DNA of 64,000 bases, from assembly GCF_000364225.2 (NCBI RefSeq), contig NZ_AQFT02000001.1, positions 4,779,501-4,843,500 on the forward strand. The letters are read 5' to 3'. The notes under the pieces were generated by a model. That model was not told where the DNA came from. It searched no databases and worked only from the letters and a program-made list of their open reading frames with translations. Shown here in pieces: positions 19,357-27,716 of this stretch (positions within the stretch are counted from its first letter, which is position 1; the number at the start of each line of letters is the position of its first letter). Position numbers and translations under genes: made by a program. This stretch comes from Eubacterium plexicaudatum ASF492 (GTDB taxonomy: Bacteria > Bacillota > Clostridia > Lachnospirales > Lachnospiraceae).

Positions 19357-20868
19357 ATGAAAATTAATCAGAATTTATCAGCAGTTATTGTAAATGATCA
19401 GTTAAAGAGAAATGAAACCAGTTTATCAGCATCGGTAGAGAGATTGTCTTCAGGACTGAAATTTATTAATGCTAAGGACAATCCTTCCGGTATGGCGATT
19501 TCTTTTAAAATGCAGGCACAGATCAACGGATTAAATCGTGCATCGTTAAATGCGACGGATGGTTCCAGCATGGTTGAGACGGTAGATGATGCAATCGGAC
19601 AGATGACGGAAGTGCTTCAGCGTATGCGTGAGCTTTGTGTACAGGCGGCAAATGATACGAATACACCGGAAGATCTCAAGGCAGTGCAAAAAGAGATTGT
19701 TCAGTTAAAAGAGGAAGTAGACCGTATTTCATCCGACACGGAATATAACGGACAAAAATTACTGGACGGTACGCTGGACCGTCGAACATATGTAACGGAT
19801 CAGAATCAGAACAGTATGTTTGAAAAAATCAACAATGTGATTATCTCAGATGAAGTGCCGGCGGATTTTTATAATATGAATATTACGCAGGCTCCTGCTC
19901 ATGAAGTAGTTCTGGGAGGCGCCGGTGCCGGCGGAGCTACCGTTACCGCGGCACAGGCAGGTGTTGTAACGATTAATGGCGTATCCGTAGAAATCAAAGA
20001 AGGCATGACACCAGGACAGGTATACGAAGCAATCAGAGAAGGCGGAGAAAAAGGAAGAGTAAAAGTATTTCCGACAACCGGAAATACAACCGTACTTGGT
20101 CCGGATAATTTAGATCGCCAGGGTTATGACGAAAAAACAACAGGATATACGGCTTTTTCGGATCAGTTAGCATTTGTTTCGGAGGATTACGGTCCGGATA
20201 AGGTATCGGTGACATGCAACAACCCAGATTTGGAAAATCTGTTAGGACTGAGCGCACCGAATACAATTCCGGGAAAAGACGTTAAAGTAGAAATTGACAG
20301 TATAACTGCAAATCAAAATTATACGGGTCAGTCGGTTGTGAAAAATGAAGGGGACAGAGTTATTATTACAGATAAGAGCGGATTTCAGATCAGTTGTGAT
20401 ATTCGCGGTGACATTCTGATTGAAAACGGCGGTGTAATCGGAAATAAAGAAATTACAATGGAAACGACAGACATTGGTACGTTGCAGCTGCAGATCGGTG
20501 CAAACAAAGATCAGGAGCTGCCGGTAAGAGTTCCGGTTCTGAATACACAGACGCTTTATATTGATGATCTGGATGTAACGGAAAAAAATGGAGGCAGCAG
20601 AGGGATTACGATGGCAGATGAGGCAATCAGTGTCGTGTCTGCAGCACGGTCCAAAATGGGAGCCTACGAGAATCGTCTGGATTATGCAATCAGCAGTCTG
20701 GATGCATCGGAAGAAAACATGACAAATGCGATATCGCGTCTTGGAGATGTGGATATGGCAGAAGAAATGACGGTATATACAAATAAAAATGTACTGACAC
20801 AGGCATCAATCTCAGTGCTGGCACAAGCGAACGATCTGCCGCAGCAGGTACTGTCTCTGCTGCAATAA
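19357..20868 (+). CDS. hag: Flagellin
   Basis: The structural protein of the flagellar filament, 503 residues. The conserved N-terminal D0/D1 helices start MKINQNLSAVIVNDQLKRNE and contain SVERLSSGLKFINAKDNPSG and MRELCVQAANDTNTPEDLKA. The C-terminal D1/D0 helices are GAYENRLDYAISSLDASEENM and DVDMAEEMTVYTNKNVLTQA, ending in LPQQVLSLLQ. The middle (residues 170-400) is a variable surface domain that includes a flagellin-hook-IN-like stretch (TINGVSVEIKEGMTPGQVYE). A leader ATG with GAGATGAGG upstream marks the start. The gene for the FliS chaperone follows within 10 bp. The divergent first residues (KINQNLSAVIVNDQ rather than RINNNIxA) are a Lachnospiraceae trait. Confidence 0.93.
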   Translation: MKINQNLSAVIVNDQLKRNETSLSASVERLSSGLKFINAKDNPSGMAISFKMQAQINGLNRASLNATDGSSMVETVDDAIGQMTEVLQRMRELCVQAANDTNTPEDLKAVQKEIVQLKEEVDRISSDTEYNGQKLLDGTLDRRTYVTDQNQNSMFEKINNVIISDEVPADFYNMNITQAPAHEVVLGGAGAGGATVTAAQAGVVTINGVSVEIKEGMTPGQVYEAIREGGEKGRVKVFPTTGNTTVLGPDNLDRQGYDEKTTGYTAFSDQLAFVSEDYGPDKVSVTCNNPDLENLLGLSAPNTIPGKDVKVEIDSITANQNYTGQSVVKNEGDRVIITDKSGFQISCDIRGDILIENGGVIGNKEITMETTDIGTLQLQIGANKDQELPVRVPVLNTQTLYIDDLDVTEKNGGSRGITMADEAISVVSAARSKMGAYENRLDYAISSLDASEENMTNAISRLGDVDMAEEMTVYTNKNVLTQASISVLAQANDLPQQVLSLLQ

Positions 20869-20878
20869 GAGGTTGTCT

Positions 20879-21352
20879 ATGACGAAGGAGCAAAAGCAGG
20901 ACTTTACACGCAGGATTACACAGGCAAATCGCAGTGAACTGGTGCTTATTAAGTTTGAAATGCTGTTTGTGTATATGGATAACATCTGTGAGTATTTCCA
21001 AAAAGAAGACAAACACGAACTGACAAATCATGTTCGATATGCAGATGCTGTTCTAAAGAGTTTTCAGGAAACGCTGGATTTTCAGTATGAAATAGCAGGT
21101 CAGCTTTATGCATTATATGACTTTCACCGCAGACAGCTGGCAAAGGTACTTGTAAGGCATTCTCTGAAAGAACTGGAGCAAAGCAGAAAACTGCTGCAGC
21201 AGTTATATGAAGCATTTGTTCGTTCTGCGAAGCAGGATAAATCCGGCCCGCTTATGAAGAATGCACAGCAGGTATATGCGGGTTATACATACGGAAAAAA
21301 TAATATTAATGAAAGTTATGATATACAGTCATCGCGGGGTTTTTTTGCTTAA
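20879..21352 (+). CDS. fliS: FliS-like flagellar export chaperone
   Basis: A 157-residue all-helical protein with the FliS pattern: a start region ITQANRSELVLIKFEMLFVYM, a long helix carrying LTNHVRYADAVLKSFQETLD, and Y(A/D)LYDFHRRQLAKVLVRHS where FliS has its YxYxxxxL helix. It binds the flagellin C-terminus in the cytoplasm until export. Its position directly after flagellin is the normal one. ATG 20879 is chosen over TTG 20873 because AGAGG lies at the right distance. The C-terminal tail (about 35 residues) is longer than usual. Confidence 0.75.
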   Translation: MTKEQKQDFTRRITQANRSELVLIKFEMLFVYMDNICEYFQKEDKHELTNHVRYADAVLKSFQETLDFQYEIAGQLYALYDFHRRQLAKVLVRHSLKELEQSRKLLQQLYEAFVRSAKQDKSGPLMKNAQQVYAGYTYGKNNINESYDIQSSRGFFA

Positions 21353-21374
21353 CGATGACGGGGGTGTAAAATGC

Positions 21375-21410
21375 GGGGCTTTCTGGCATAATGCTGGAAA
21401 GCCTCTTTTA
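21375..21410 (+). terminator. Terminator after fliS
   Basis: A GGGGCTTTC... hairpin (21375-21389 with 21391-21405, including G-U pairs) followed by TTTTA. It also separates fliS from the gene read in the other direction. Confidence 0.75.
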
Positions 21411-21437
21411 TATATGGCTTTTTGCATATGGTAAAAT

Positions 21438-21680
21438 TTATCCTTTAGATTCATAGAGCGGCTCTGCCATTTCATAAGATTTCAGGCGGCAAAGAAGAAA
21501 TTTGTATCTCATTTGAATTGCATTTACTTCATAAATATAGCTGTCAATCAATTCCGGATCCGTAGCATTTTCAAAATTCTGATAGGCAAGATGCAGACTG
21601 TTCATCGTTTGTGCCAGATTATCCAGCAGATTCTGATAATTTTCATCTGTTTGGCGTTCTTGTTTAAAAAATGGAAACAA
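21438..21680 (-). CDS. YaaL-like DUF2508 family protein
   Basis: An 80-residue helical protein with the DUF2508 pattern: MNSLHLAYQNFENATDPELI and YIYEVNAIQMRYKFLLCRLK. In Firmicutes, YaaL-type genes usually lie just before bofA in the same direction; here it points away from bofA, which starts about 200 bp to the right. The start is TTG at 21680 with GAGGTAACAC in front. The function of the family is unknown. Similarity is clear in the central helix and the D-P-E-L-I-D-S-Y-I-Y-E motif, so I am fairly sure of the family. Confidence 0.75.
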   Translation of the reverse strand: MFPFFKQERQTDENYQNLLDNLAQTMNSLHLAYQNFENATDPELIDSYIYEVNAIQMRYKFLLCRLKSYEMAEPLYESKG

Positions 21681-21879
21681 AGTGTTACCTCGCTTTCTGT
21701 TATTGGCATTACGAACGGGCTGAAACGATTATGAGTATTATAATTATAAGCCATTGTATGGAAAATTATGCATACACAGGAAAAGAAAATCGGTTGGCAG
21801 AGCACTCGCTCCAATTTGGCTGGTATATTCTTGTGGACGGGCGCATATGTATGTTAAAAATAAGTTTGCAGGTGTGTAC

Positions 21880-22152
21880 ATGGAAGAAAAAAATGTATTT
21901 ATTATTATGATCGGAATCTGTGGACTGGTACTTTTGATCGGTTTGCTGAAACAAAAAGCTGCGATCGTATTAAATATTGTGGTACGTACAATCGTTGGAT
22001 GCGTGGGCATTATTTTATTAAACGATTTTTTGCAAAAACAGGGCATTCCTGTGTCCGCGGGATTGAATCCACTGAATCTTTTGACAATTGGAAGCCTTGG
22101 TACAAGCGGGTTTGCATTGATTTATGGAATTTTATTTTATACGTTGTTGTAA
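21880..22152 (+). CDS. bofA: BofA-family membrane protein
   Basis: A 90-residue hydrophobic protein with three predicted membrane segments (MIGICGLVLLIGLL, IVVRTIVGCVGIILL, and the last 20 residues) and the BofA signature NPLNLLTIGSLGTSGFALIYG at the C-terminus. BofA inhibits processing of pro-sigma-K during sporulation in Bacillus; many non-sporulating relatives keep the gene. ATG 21880 follows CAGGTGTGTAC. An upstream in-frame ATG at 21754 would add a tail with no family match. It is divergent from the YaaL-like gene. Confidence 0.82.
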   Translation: MEEKNVFIIMIGICGLVLLIGLLKQKAAIVLNIVVRTIVGCVGIILLNDFLQKQGIPVSAGLNPLNLLTIGSLGTSGFALIYGILFYTLL

Positions 22153-22187
22153 GCATTTCACAAAGTTTATTTTTTCCGGAAAAAGGG

Positions 22188-22215
22188 TAGACAAATGAAA
22201 AAAAGCTCGTATAAT
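22188..22215 (+). promoter_or_regulatory. Sigma-A promoter of the Tad pilus operon
   Basis: TAGACA (22188-22193), 16 bases and a perfect TATAAT (22210-22215), 68 bases before the first Tad gene. A small ACCACA/TGTGGT hairpin at 22237-22252 lies in the leader. Confidence 0.75.
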
Positions 22216-22282
22216 CCAACTTACAAAACACATCTGACCACAAATGTGTGGTTGGTTTGAAAAGGGGGATTCCATTGGAAGT

Positions 22283-22785
22283 ATGATTTTGATCTGTCTG
22301 CTTTGCTTTTTAACAGCAGCAGCCCGGATGGATCTACGTACAAATAAGATCGGTAACCGGCTGATCGGGATTGGATTGTTTTTTGGTTATATGCGCAATT
22401 TAGTGGAATATGGCTGGAATGGCAGTATTCACTTTCTTATTCAAATTTCTTTACCGGTTTGTATTTTTTATCTATTATTTCTTATGCGTGCATTGGGTGC
22501 AGGCGATATCAAGTTGTTTTCCGTAATAAGCAGTTGTATTGGAATTAAAAATTTATTTCAGGTAGTCATTTTTTCTTTTTTGATAGGAGCGGTATTATCC
22601 TGTATCGTATTGTTCCGAAATAGAAATCTGTATGGTCGTCTCTATTATTTTCTTGTTATGTCAGAACGGCTCTGTTAACAAAATCCATAGCAAACTATGA
22701 TTATCAATCTGATGGAAAACAAAATTATATTCATTTTTCGGTACCAATACTTATTGGATATGTCATGTATTTAGGGGGAATGTGA
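22283..22785 (+). CDS. tadV: TadV-type prepilin peptidase (one frameshift)
   Basis: A24-family aspartic peptidase that cuts prepilin leader peptides at the membrane. The first catalytic Asp lies in RMDLRTNKI and the second in the GxGD motif GAGDIKLFS. Hydrophobic helices alternate along the protein. The frame breaks near 22651-22655; restoring one T continues the gene to the stop at 22783-22785 with the expected ending IHFSVPILIGYVMYLGG. The start at ATG 22283 is uncertain because GGGGG lies somewhat far upstream. It is the first gene of the Tad operon, and the TadZ-like gene starts immediately after the stop. Confidence 0.8.
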
Positions 22786-23781
22786 TTGGGAAAAATAAAA
22801 CTTGCAGTTATTGGAGAGAGCGTTTACACGGAAAGGTTAACGGAATGCATGCAAAAACATGCACCTGAATATCTGGAAGTATTAAGCTGCAGAGGATTGG
22901 AAAAAGTATCGGAATTTACGGACAGCATACAACCGGATATTATACTTCACGAAGAAAAATCCTTACAGGAAGAAAAAGAAGAAGAACATCTTATCCGGAT
23001 TTATCTTTCAACTGAAAAAGATGTGAAAGAAAATGCAAACAGTATATTTCGATATCAGAGAGGTTCGGAAATTTTAAGGCAGGTATTTCAATATTATGAA
23101 CGGAACAGTAAAAAAAATCTTGTATGCAGATGTAAAACGGCGGAGATGGAAATGACAGCCTTTTATGCACCGGGAGGACATGAGCTGCAGCTTCCGTTTT
23201 CAGTGGCATATGCAACGATTTGCGGAGAAGATGAAAAAGTTTTGTATTTGAATTTATCGGAATTTTCGGGCATGCGAATGCTTTTTAAACAAAAAGATAA
23301 AGATAATTTCAGTGATCTGATTTTTGGGATACGTCAGAAAAGAGAACGTTTTTTAATTTGTCTGCAAAGCGTACTGCATCAGACGGATAGATTTGATTAT
23401 GTACTTCCGCCGGAAAATCCTGAAGACTTATATGAAATCCGAGAAGATGATCTGGCATGTTTGCTGTCTTTACTACAGGAACAGACGGCGTATAAAAAAA
23501 TTATCTGGAACTGCGGAACACTCAATCAGGCTGCGGTTCAGGTAATGGAGTGCTGCGCAACGGTGTTTTGTATACGAAAGGAAAGTGCATTCGGAAAATA
23601 TCGCAAAACGGAATTTGAACAGTTTTTACAGAAGGAGATGCGGCAAAGATTACGGAAAAAAGTACGGTATGTCTGTCCACAGGCAGGAAACAGCTTTGCA
23701 CAAGGTGTCGATCTATTATCGCAATTAAGGAGCGGAGAGTTTGTGAAGCAGGTAAAAGCGATGACAGAACAGCAAGAATAG
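22786..23781 (+). CDS. TadZ/CpaE-like pilus localisation protein
   Basis: A 331-residue protein between a prepilin peptidase and cpaF, the usual place for TadZ/CpaE. The N-terminal 110 residues look like an atypical receiver domain (KIKLAVIGES, QPDIILHEE) and the rest like a MinD/ParA-fold ATPase in outline (VLYLNLSEFSGMRMLF, FDYVLPPENPEDL, KIIWNCGTLNQAAVQVM). The Walker A lysine motif (GGxGKT) is absent, as in the atypical TadZ proteins: AFYAPGGHELQLPFSVA replaces it. TadZ helps position the secretion complex at the cell pole. The start is TTG 22786 after AGGGGGA, overlapping the end of tadV. Confidence 0.7.
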   Translation: MGKIKLAVIGESVYTERLTECMQKHAPEYLEVLSCRGLEKVSEFTDSIQPDIILHEEKSLQEEKEEEHLIRIYLSTEKDVKENANSIFRYQRGSEILRQVFQYYERNSKKNLVCRCKTAEMEMTAFYAPGGHELQLPFSVAYATICGEDEKVLYLNLSEFSGMRMLFKQKDKDNFSDLIFGIRQKRERFLICLQSVLHQTDRFDYVLPPENPEDLYEIREDDLACLLSLLQEQTAYKKIIWNCGTLNQAAVQVMECCATVFCIRKESAFGKYRKTEFEQFLQKEMRQRLRKKVRYVCPQAGNSFAQGVDLLSQLRSGEFVKQVKAMTEQQE

Positions 23782-23806
23782 CATCAATACGACAGAAAGG
23801 AAACAT

Positions 23807-24750
23807 ATGACACAGGAGATGGAGCAGATACGACAGCAGATTTTAACAAAACTGGATTTGACAAGGGAAACCGGCGATGAAGAGTTAGAAGAGCTGATTT
23901 TTAAGGAAGTGGGAAGTTACAGCAGGACACAGGGACTGTCATTAAGGCAGAGGGAACAGTTCCAAAAGAAATCTATCATTCATTAAGGAAACTGGATGCG
24001 CTTCAGGAACTGATCGACGATCCAAAGGTAACGGAAATTATGGTAAATGGGGCAGATTCCATTTTCTACGAAAAAGACGGACACATTTGCAAATGGGACA
24101 GACAGTTCTATTCAAAAGAAAAACTGGAAGACGTGATTCAGCAGATTGTTGCTGCAGGTAATAAGATTGTAAATGAAGCTAATCCTATTGTAGATACAAG
24201 ATTAAAAGATGGGTCACGTGTTAATATTGTACTTTCACCGATTGCCCTGGATGGTTCTGCAGTTACGATTCGGAAGTTTCCGGAGCAGCCAATGCGAATG
24301 CAGCAGCTCATACGGCTGGAAGCCATTTCAGAAGAAGCAGCAGATTTTTTAAAACAACTTGTGCAGGCCGGATATAATATTTTTATATCCGGTGGGACCG
24401 GTGCCGGAAAGACGACATTTTTAAATGCTTTATCCGAATTTATACCATCCGAAGAACGGTTGATTACCATTGAAGATTCTGCGGAACTGCAGATACATTC
24501 CATTCCAAATCTGATACGGCTGGAGACAAGAACGGCAAATATGGAAGGAGTAAAGGAAATTACAATTCGGGATTTGATACGAACGTCATTGCGTATGAGA
24601 CCTAATCGCATTATTGTTGGCGAGTGCAGAGGCCCGGAGACATTAGATATGCTTCAGGCAATGAATACCGGGCATCCTGTACGAACATCTTACCAGAAGC
24701 CGTGCCTGTTTTTGCATTTGATTATAAACAAAAAAATAATCGGCAAGTAA
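23807..24750 (+). CDS. cpaF: CpaF/TadA secretion ATPase, N-terminal part, cut by the element
   Basis: The hexameric ATPase that powers Tad pilus assembly. Visible parts are the N-terminal helices (LTRETGDEELEELIF), the conserved DALQELIDDPKVTEIMVNG, Walker A in ISGGTGAGKTTFLNAL, the Asp box VITIEDSAELQ-like segment and Walker B in RIIVGECRGPETLDMLQAMN. Native sequence ends at MNTGH (24675); from there the frame runs into element DNA and stops at 24750 after 25 foreign residues. The His box and C-terminal helices lie beyond the insertion at 43452-43801. A frameshift near 23957-23962 fits one lost base (expected REQVPKEIYHSLRKLD). ATG 23807 follows GAAAGGAAACAT. In the integrated state the protein is truncated and probably inactive. 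Confidence 0.88.
24661..24691 (+). other. attL of the element
   Basis: The left half is cpaF sequence (ATGAATACC). The core is GGGCAT (24670-24675). The right half is the element arm CCTGTACGAACATCTT (24676-24691), the inverted partner of the arm at 43437-43452. Confidence 0.88.
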
Positions 24751-24862
24751 AAAGAGGACATTGCGAATTTATTAATACTGAAATTATTGAGGCAAATGTT
24801 ATCGTTGGCATAAAAATAAGTGATTAACTTTTATGAAATATGAGAAAAGGAGAAGTCGAAAA

Positions 24863-25354
24863 ATGTTAATACAACAGTCAAGCGTAGTCCTTGATATGGA
24901 TTATAAAAATATTTTAGTTAGAGATTTCAAAGAAAATTATTCAGGTGTTGATAGTTTAACAACGGCTGAAAATGTTGTAAAAGTTATGGATGATGTTTTT
25001 AAACTTTCAGACAAGGCAGAAGAATATGTATATTTAATCTGCCTGACATCTAAGTTAAAACCCATATCATTTTTTGAAGTATCACATGGCACAGGTAATG
25101 CGTCATTAATTGGAATCAGAGAAATTTTTATACGGGCGTTGTTATGCGGAGCAGCCTGTATCATCATTGTACATAATCATCCAAGCGGTGACGCAGAACC
25201 ATCAGCACAGGATATATATGTAACAAAACGGATTAAAGAAGCTGCTGGATTAATCGGTGTTACATTCTGCGACCACATTATTATAGGCCGTGAAAATTAT
25301 TTTAGTTTTGTAGAAAATGAAAAGAAATATTCTGCCAGTAATATGACTGAGTAA
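24863..25354 (+). CDS. RadC-like JAB-domain protein
   Basis: A 163-residue protein with the JAB/MPN metalloprotease-like domain of the RadC family; the metal-binding motif is seen in VHNHPSGDAEPSAQD, preceded by LIGIREIFIRALL and followed by LIGVTFCDHIIIGRENYFSF. RadC-like genes are common on mobile elements and are often linked to DNA repair or anti-restriction, but the reaction is not settled. It is the first gene inside the left end. ATG 24863 is preferred to ATG 24833 because AAAAGGAG lies upstream. An N-terminal RadC helix-hairpin-helix domain is absent, as in other element-borne forms. Confidence 0.85.
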   Translation: MLIQQSSVVLDMDYKNILVRDFKENYSGVDSLTTAENVVKVMDDVFKLSDKAEEYVYLICLTSKLKPISFFEVSHGTGNASLIGIREIFIRALLCGAACIIIVHNHPSGDAEPSAQDIYVTKRIKEAAGLIGVTFCDHIIIGRENYFSFVENEKKYSASNMTE

Positions 25355-25468
25355 GTACCAAAACTTAGAAGTTATGGCGATGCTTTATGAAATGCGCTTT
25401 TATGCGGTCTCAGGAAGTGTCAAATCTTATGTTCAGAAGTTTTAAATTAGAATTATGGATTTTATATT

Positions 25469-25491
25469 AAGGCTGGAAACAGTCTTTTTTT
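25469..25491 (+). terminator. Hairpin with T tract before the resolvase gene
   Basis: AAGGCTG-GAAA-CAGTCTT followed by a T run, between the RadC-like and resolvase genes. Confidence 0.7.
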
Positions 25492-25524
25492 ATGCCATAA
25501 GAAAGGTGAAGTGGGTGAAGAAGT

Positions 25525-26094
25525 ATGAAATACGGATATGCAAGAGTATCTACCAGAGGACAGCTTGAAGGAAACAGCATTGAGGAACAGATTAATGCTA
25601 TACATAGTCTTTATGAGGATGCAGAAATTATTGTAGAAAGTTATTCCGGCGCAAAAGAACGGCCTTTATTTAACAGGATGCTGGAACAGGTGCAAAAAGA
25701 TGATTATGTCATTGTAACCAAGTTAGACCGCTTCTGCCGTTCTGTTAAAGAGGGGTTAGAGTATATAGACCATCTTATGGATAAAGGTGTAAAGATTCAT
25801 ATTTTAAATATGGGGCTGATTGAAAGTACACCTATGGGACGTTTGATAGTTACGAACCTGCTTGCATTCGCAGAATTTGAAAGAGCAATGATTATTGAAC
25901 GGACACAGGGCGGTAAGGCAATAGCGAAACAGAGGCCGGATTTTAAAGAAGGAAGGCCGCCGAAATACAACAGCAAAAAATTAAATCATGCTATGGAATT
26001 GTTACAATCCCATTCTTACAGACAGGTTGAAGAATTGACAGGAATCAGCAAATCAACGCTTATCCGTGAAAAGAGGAAACGGAGAACTGTATAA
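25525..26094 (+). CDS. Small serine recombinase (resolvase/invertase family)
   Basis: A 189-residue protein with an N-terminal catalytic domain: YGYARVSTRGQLEGNSIEEQ (nucleophile Ser in RVST), SGAKERPLFNRMLEQV, VTKLDRFCRSVKEGL and NLLAFAEFERAMIIERT. A short C-terminal DNA-binding helix-turn-helix follows (SYRQVEELTGISKSTLIREK). Such enzymes resolve dimers or invert segments at short sites. The size distinguishes it from the large integrase at the other end of the element. The start ATG 25525 follows GAAAGGTG at a somewhat long distance. I saw no convincing res site beside it. Confidence 0.9.
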   Translation: MKYGYARVSTRGQLEGNSIEEQINAIHSLYEDAEIIVESYSGAKERPLFNRMLEQVQKDDYVIVTKLDRFCRSVKEGLEYIDHLMDKGVKIHILNMGLIESTPMGRLIVTNLLAFAEFERAMIIERTQGGKAIAKQRPDFKEGRPPKYNSKKLNHAMELLQSHSYRQVEELTGISKSTLIREKRKRRTV

Positions 26095-26309
26095 AAAATT
26101 AAACACAAACAGGCATTATAATATCAATACAGAAAGCCGCAGTATAGGGTAATTTTATAAAAAATTTTCTGGAAGACCTGGCATTATCCAAAAAGAATAA
26201 AAGAAAAGTACGAAACCGTACACCGCCCTATATGGGGTACTTCTGCATTAGGAGGGAGCATGTAAAGCTGTAATTTTATTTTTGTGCTTTTTGAAAGGAG
26301 GTTTAATTT

Positions 26310-26369
26310 ATGGATAGATTATTAGGATTGTTCATAGCATATTGCATTCTACGGAAACTTTGGGATTGA
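26310..26369 (+). CDS. 19-residue hydrophobic peptide
   Basis: The peptide MDRLLGLFIAYCILRKLWD has one hydrophobic helix flanked by charged residues. A perfect AAAGGAGG lies at 26293-26300, eight to nine bases before the ATG. A terminator hairpin follows 24 bases after the stop. It could be a regulatory leader peptide, a small membrane-active peptide of toxin type, or a chance ORF. The strong ribosome site is the main support. Confidence 0.4.
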   Translation: MDRLLGLFIAYCILRKLWD

Positions 26370-26392
26370 AAACAGGATAAGAAACTATTAAC

Positions 26393-26427
26393 GGGCAGAG
26401 GATGATATTCTCTGTCCATTTTTATTT
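26393..26427 (+). terminator. Hairpin terminator or attenuator before the 26442 gene
   Basis: GGGCAGAG (26393-26400) pairs with CTCTGTCC (26410-26417), followed by ATTTTTATTTT. The next gene's AAGGAGG begins directly after the T tract. Confidence 0.7.
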
Positions 26428-26441
26428 TAAGGAGGAATTTT

Positions 26442-27032
26442 ATGAGTAAGAAAGCAGAAGGAAAGAAACTTGTAAATGTCAGTGTTTTGGACGTAATGAG
26501 GAGCATTGTGAACAGGCACACAAAGTTTTTTCAGAACGATTTTGATTATGATGTCGAGAGAATCAGGGCGGCAGCTTTAAAGGCCTCGCAGAAGAACATA
26601 TGTTTTGTGTGGCTGTGCAGGGAATGCGGGACATGGCTTTTGCGGGAACGTGATTTGTTCATCAGGGAAACTGGTGATTACAATATCCTTATGTACTACG
26701 AATGGCAGAAAGCCGATAAAATCCTTGCTTTTGCGGCTGAAATAAATGCTGTTAACGGCAGCAGGGTTATGGGGAATATTTATAGTCTCGATTTTGAAAA
26801 ATATTGTAAGCATGTACAGGAGGCAGCAGTTCCGGCAGGCAGCATTGTGCTCTGCTATGAAAACGGCTGGCGTATCAAAATGCCGTCAGAACATTTTAGC
26901 GCCAGCCCGGATAAAGAATTTGGAAAATTTGAAAATTTTGAGTTTCAGCCTGAATCGGAAGAAGGGCTTAGAATCTTATTGCGGGAAGAAAGACAGGACA
27001 GGCAGCAGTTTCAGGAGGTTTCTGTAATCTAG
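26442..27032 (+). CDS. Element-borne protein of unknown function
   Basis: A 196-residue soluble protein, not recognised. It starts MSKKAEGKKLVNVSVLDVMR and contains the Cys-Arg-Glu-Cys stretch FVWLCRECGTWLLRERDLFI, MYYEWQKADKILAFAAEINA and YENGWRIKMPSEHFS, ending in an acidic tail. The single pair of cysteines is too little for a zinc finger by itself. AAGGAGGAATTTT precedes the ATG, so translation is likely strong. It is the last gene before a convergent terminator and the opposing XRE gene. The attenuator-like leader upstream suggests it is controlled separately. Confidence 0.6.
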   Translation: MSKKAEGKKLVNVSVLDVMRSIVNRHTKFFQNDFDYDVERIRAAALKASQKNICFVWLCRECGTWLLRERDLFIRETGDYNILMYYEWQKADKILAFAAEINAVNGSRVMGNIYSLDFEKYCKHVQEAAVPAGSIVLCYENGWRIKMPSEHFSASPDKEFGKFENFEFQPESEEGLRILLREERQDRQQFQEVSVI

Positions 27033-27093
27033 CACACCGTTCGCAAAATAAATCACAGTCATGCATGTGTGCAGCAGGGCTGTAAGAAGGGAT

Positions 27094-27138
27094 GGATGGC
27101 AGACACTGGGAAGAATGCGGCTGCTGCCATCCTATTTT
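27094..27138. terminator. Convergent terminator between 26442 gene and XRE gene
   Basis: GGATGGCAG (27094-27102) pairs with CTGCCATCC (27124-27132), followed by TATTTTT. It serves the plus-strand gene and overlaps the stop of the minus-strand gene. Confidence 0.7.
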
Positions 27139-27560
27139 TCCTTGTGGGCCTTGATTTTAGTAAATTCAATGATTTCCCTCTTATCAGTGTCAGAAATTTT
27201 CCCGAAGTAGTACAGGAGTTCTTTTTCAAGGCTGCTGAAAAGCCGGTACTTCTTCTGGTTGAACGGGCTGTTGAAATATTCAAGGAACCCGGCAAGGTCT
27301 TCGCTGGACTGTGTAGGCGCAGGCGCGTCATAATAGATGTTCGGGTCAAGTTCAGCGGAAAGCTGCATCAGGTCATCCACGGAAATACCGTATATCCCGG
27401 CCAGCTTATAGAGGATGCCTGGGTTTGGCGTCCTTCTGCCGGACTCATAATGGCTGTAGGTCTGCCGCACGACACCGAGGGCAGCGGCTACATAATCCTG
27501 TGTGTAGCCGTGTGCTTTCCGCAGTTCTTTCAGTTTCGCAGGGAGCAGTTGTTCTTTCAT
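27132..27560 (-). CDS. XRE-family transcriptional regulator
   Basis: A 142-residue protein with an N-terminal Cro/CI-type helix-turn-helix: LKELRKAHGYTQDYVAAALG and RQTYSHYESGRRTPNPGILY, followed by LAGIYGISVDDLM. The C-terminal half (YFNSPFNQKKYRLFSSLEKE) is probably a dimerisation or sensing part. ATG at 27560 has GGAAGGTGG in front on the minus strand. It faces the AAA+/TPR gene cluster across a 156-bp divergent region containing repeated CTGTAGC and CTGTATC boxes, so it probably represses that cluster or its own promoter. Confidence 0.85.
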   Translation of the reverse strand: MKEQLLPAKLKELRKAHGYTQDYVAAALGVVRQTYSHYESGRRTPNPGILYKLAGIYGISVDDLMQLSAELDPNIYYDAPAPTQSSEDLAGFLEYFNSPFNQKKYRLFSSLEKELLYYFGKISDTDKREIIEFTKIKAHKEK

Positions 27561-27658
27561 TCTCTTTATCCACCTTCCATATATTCAGAATTCTATTCAG
27601 CATAATGACGAAAAATGTAACATTATGTAGCTTTTTCGATGATAATATGTTAATATTG

Positions 27659-27695
27659 CTGTAGCTGTATCGTAAAATAAGATACAGACTGTAGC
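27659..27695 (+). promoter_or_regulatory. Operator-like repeats between XRE gene and cargo cluster
   Basis: The inverted repeat CTGTATC (27665-27671) / GATACAG (27681-27687) is flanked by two direct copies of CTGTAGC (27659-27665 and 27689-27695), with a related TATGTAGC at 27625-27632. The position suits binding by the divergent regulator. Confidence 0.5.
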
Positions 27696-27716
27696 GTAAC
27701 AGGAAAGGTGAAAGAA

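Larger units (their letters stand above)
26095..26441 (+). promoter_or_regulatory. Leader-like region with start-stop ORF, tiny ORF and terminator
   Basis: No normal gene is present. The region holds an ATG-TAA start-stop pair (26260-26265) directly after AGGAGGGAGC, then a 19-codon hydrophobic ORF (26310-26369) after AAAGGAGG, then a terminator hairpin (26393-26417 plus T tract), then the ribosome site of the next gene. This arrangement resembles transcription attenuation leaders, but no family was recognised. Confidence 0.4.
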
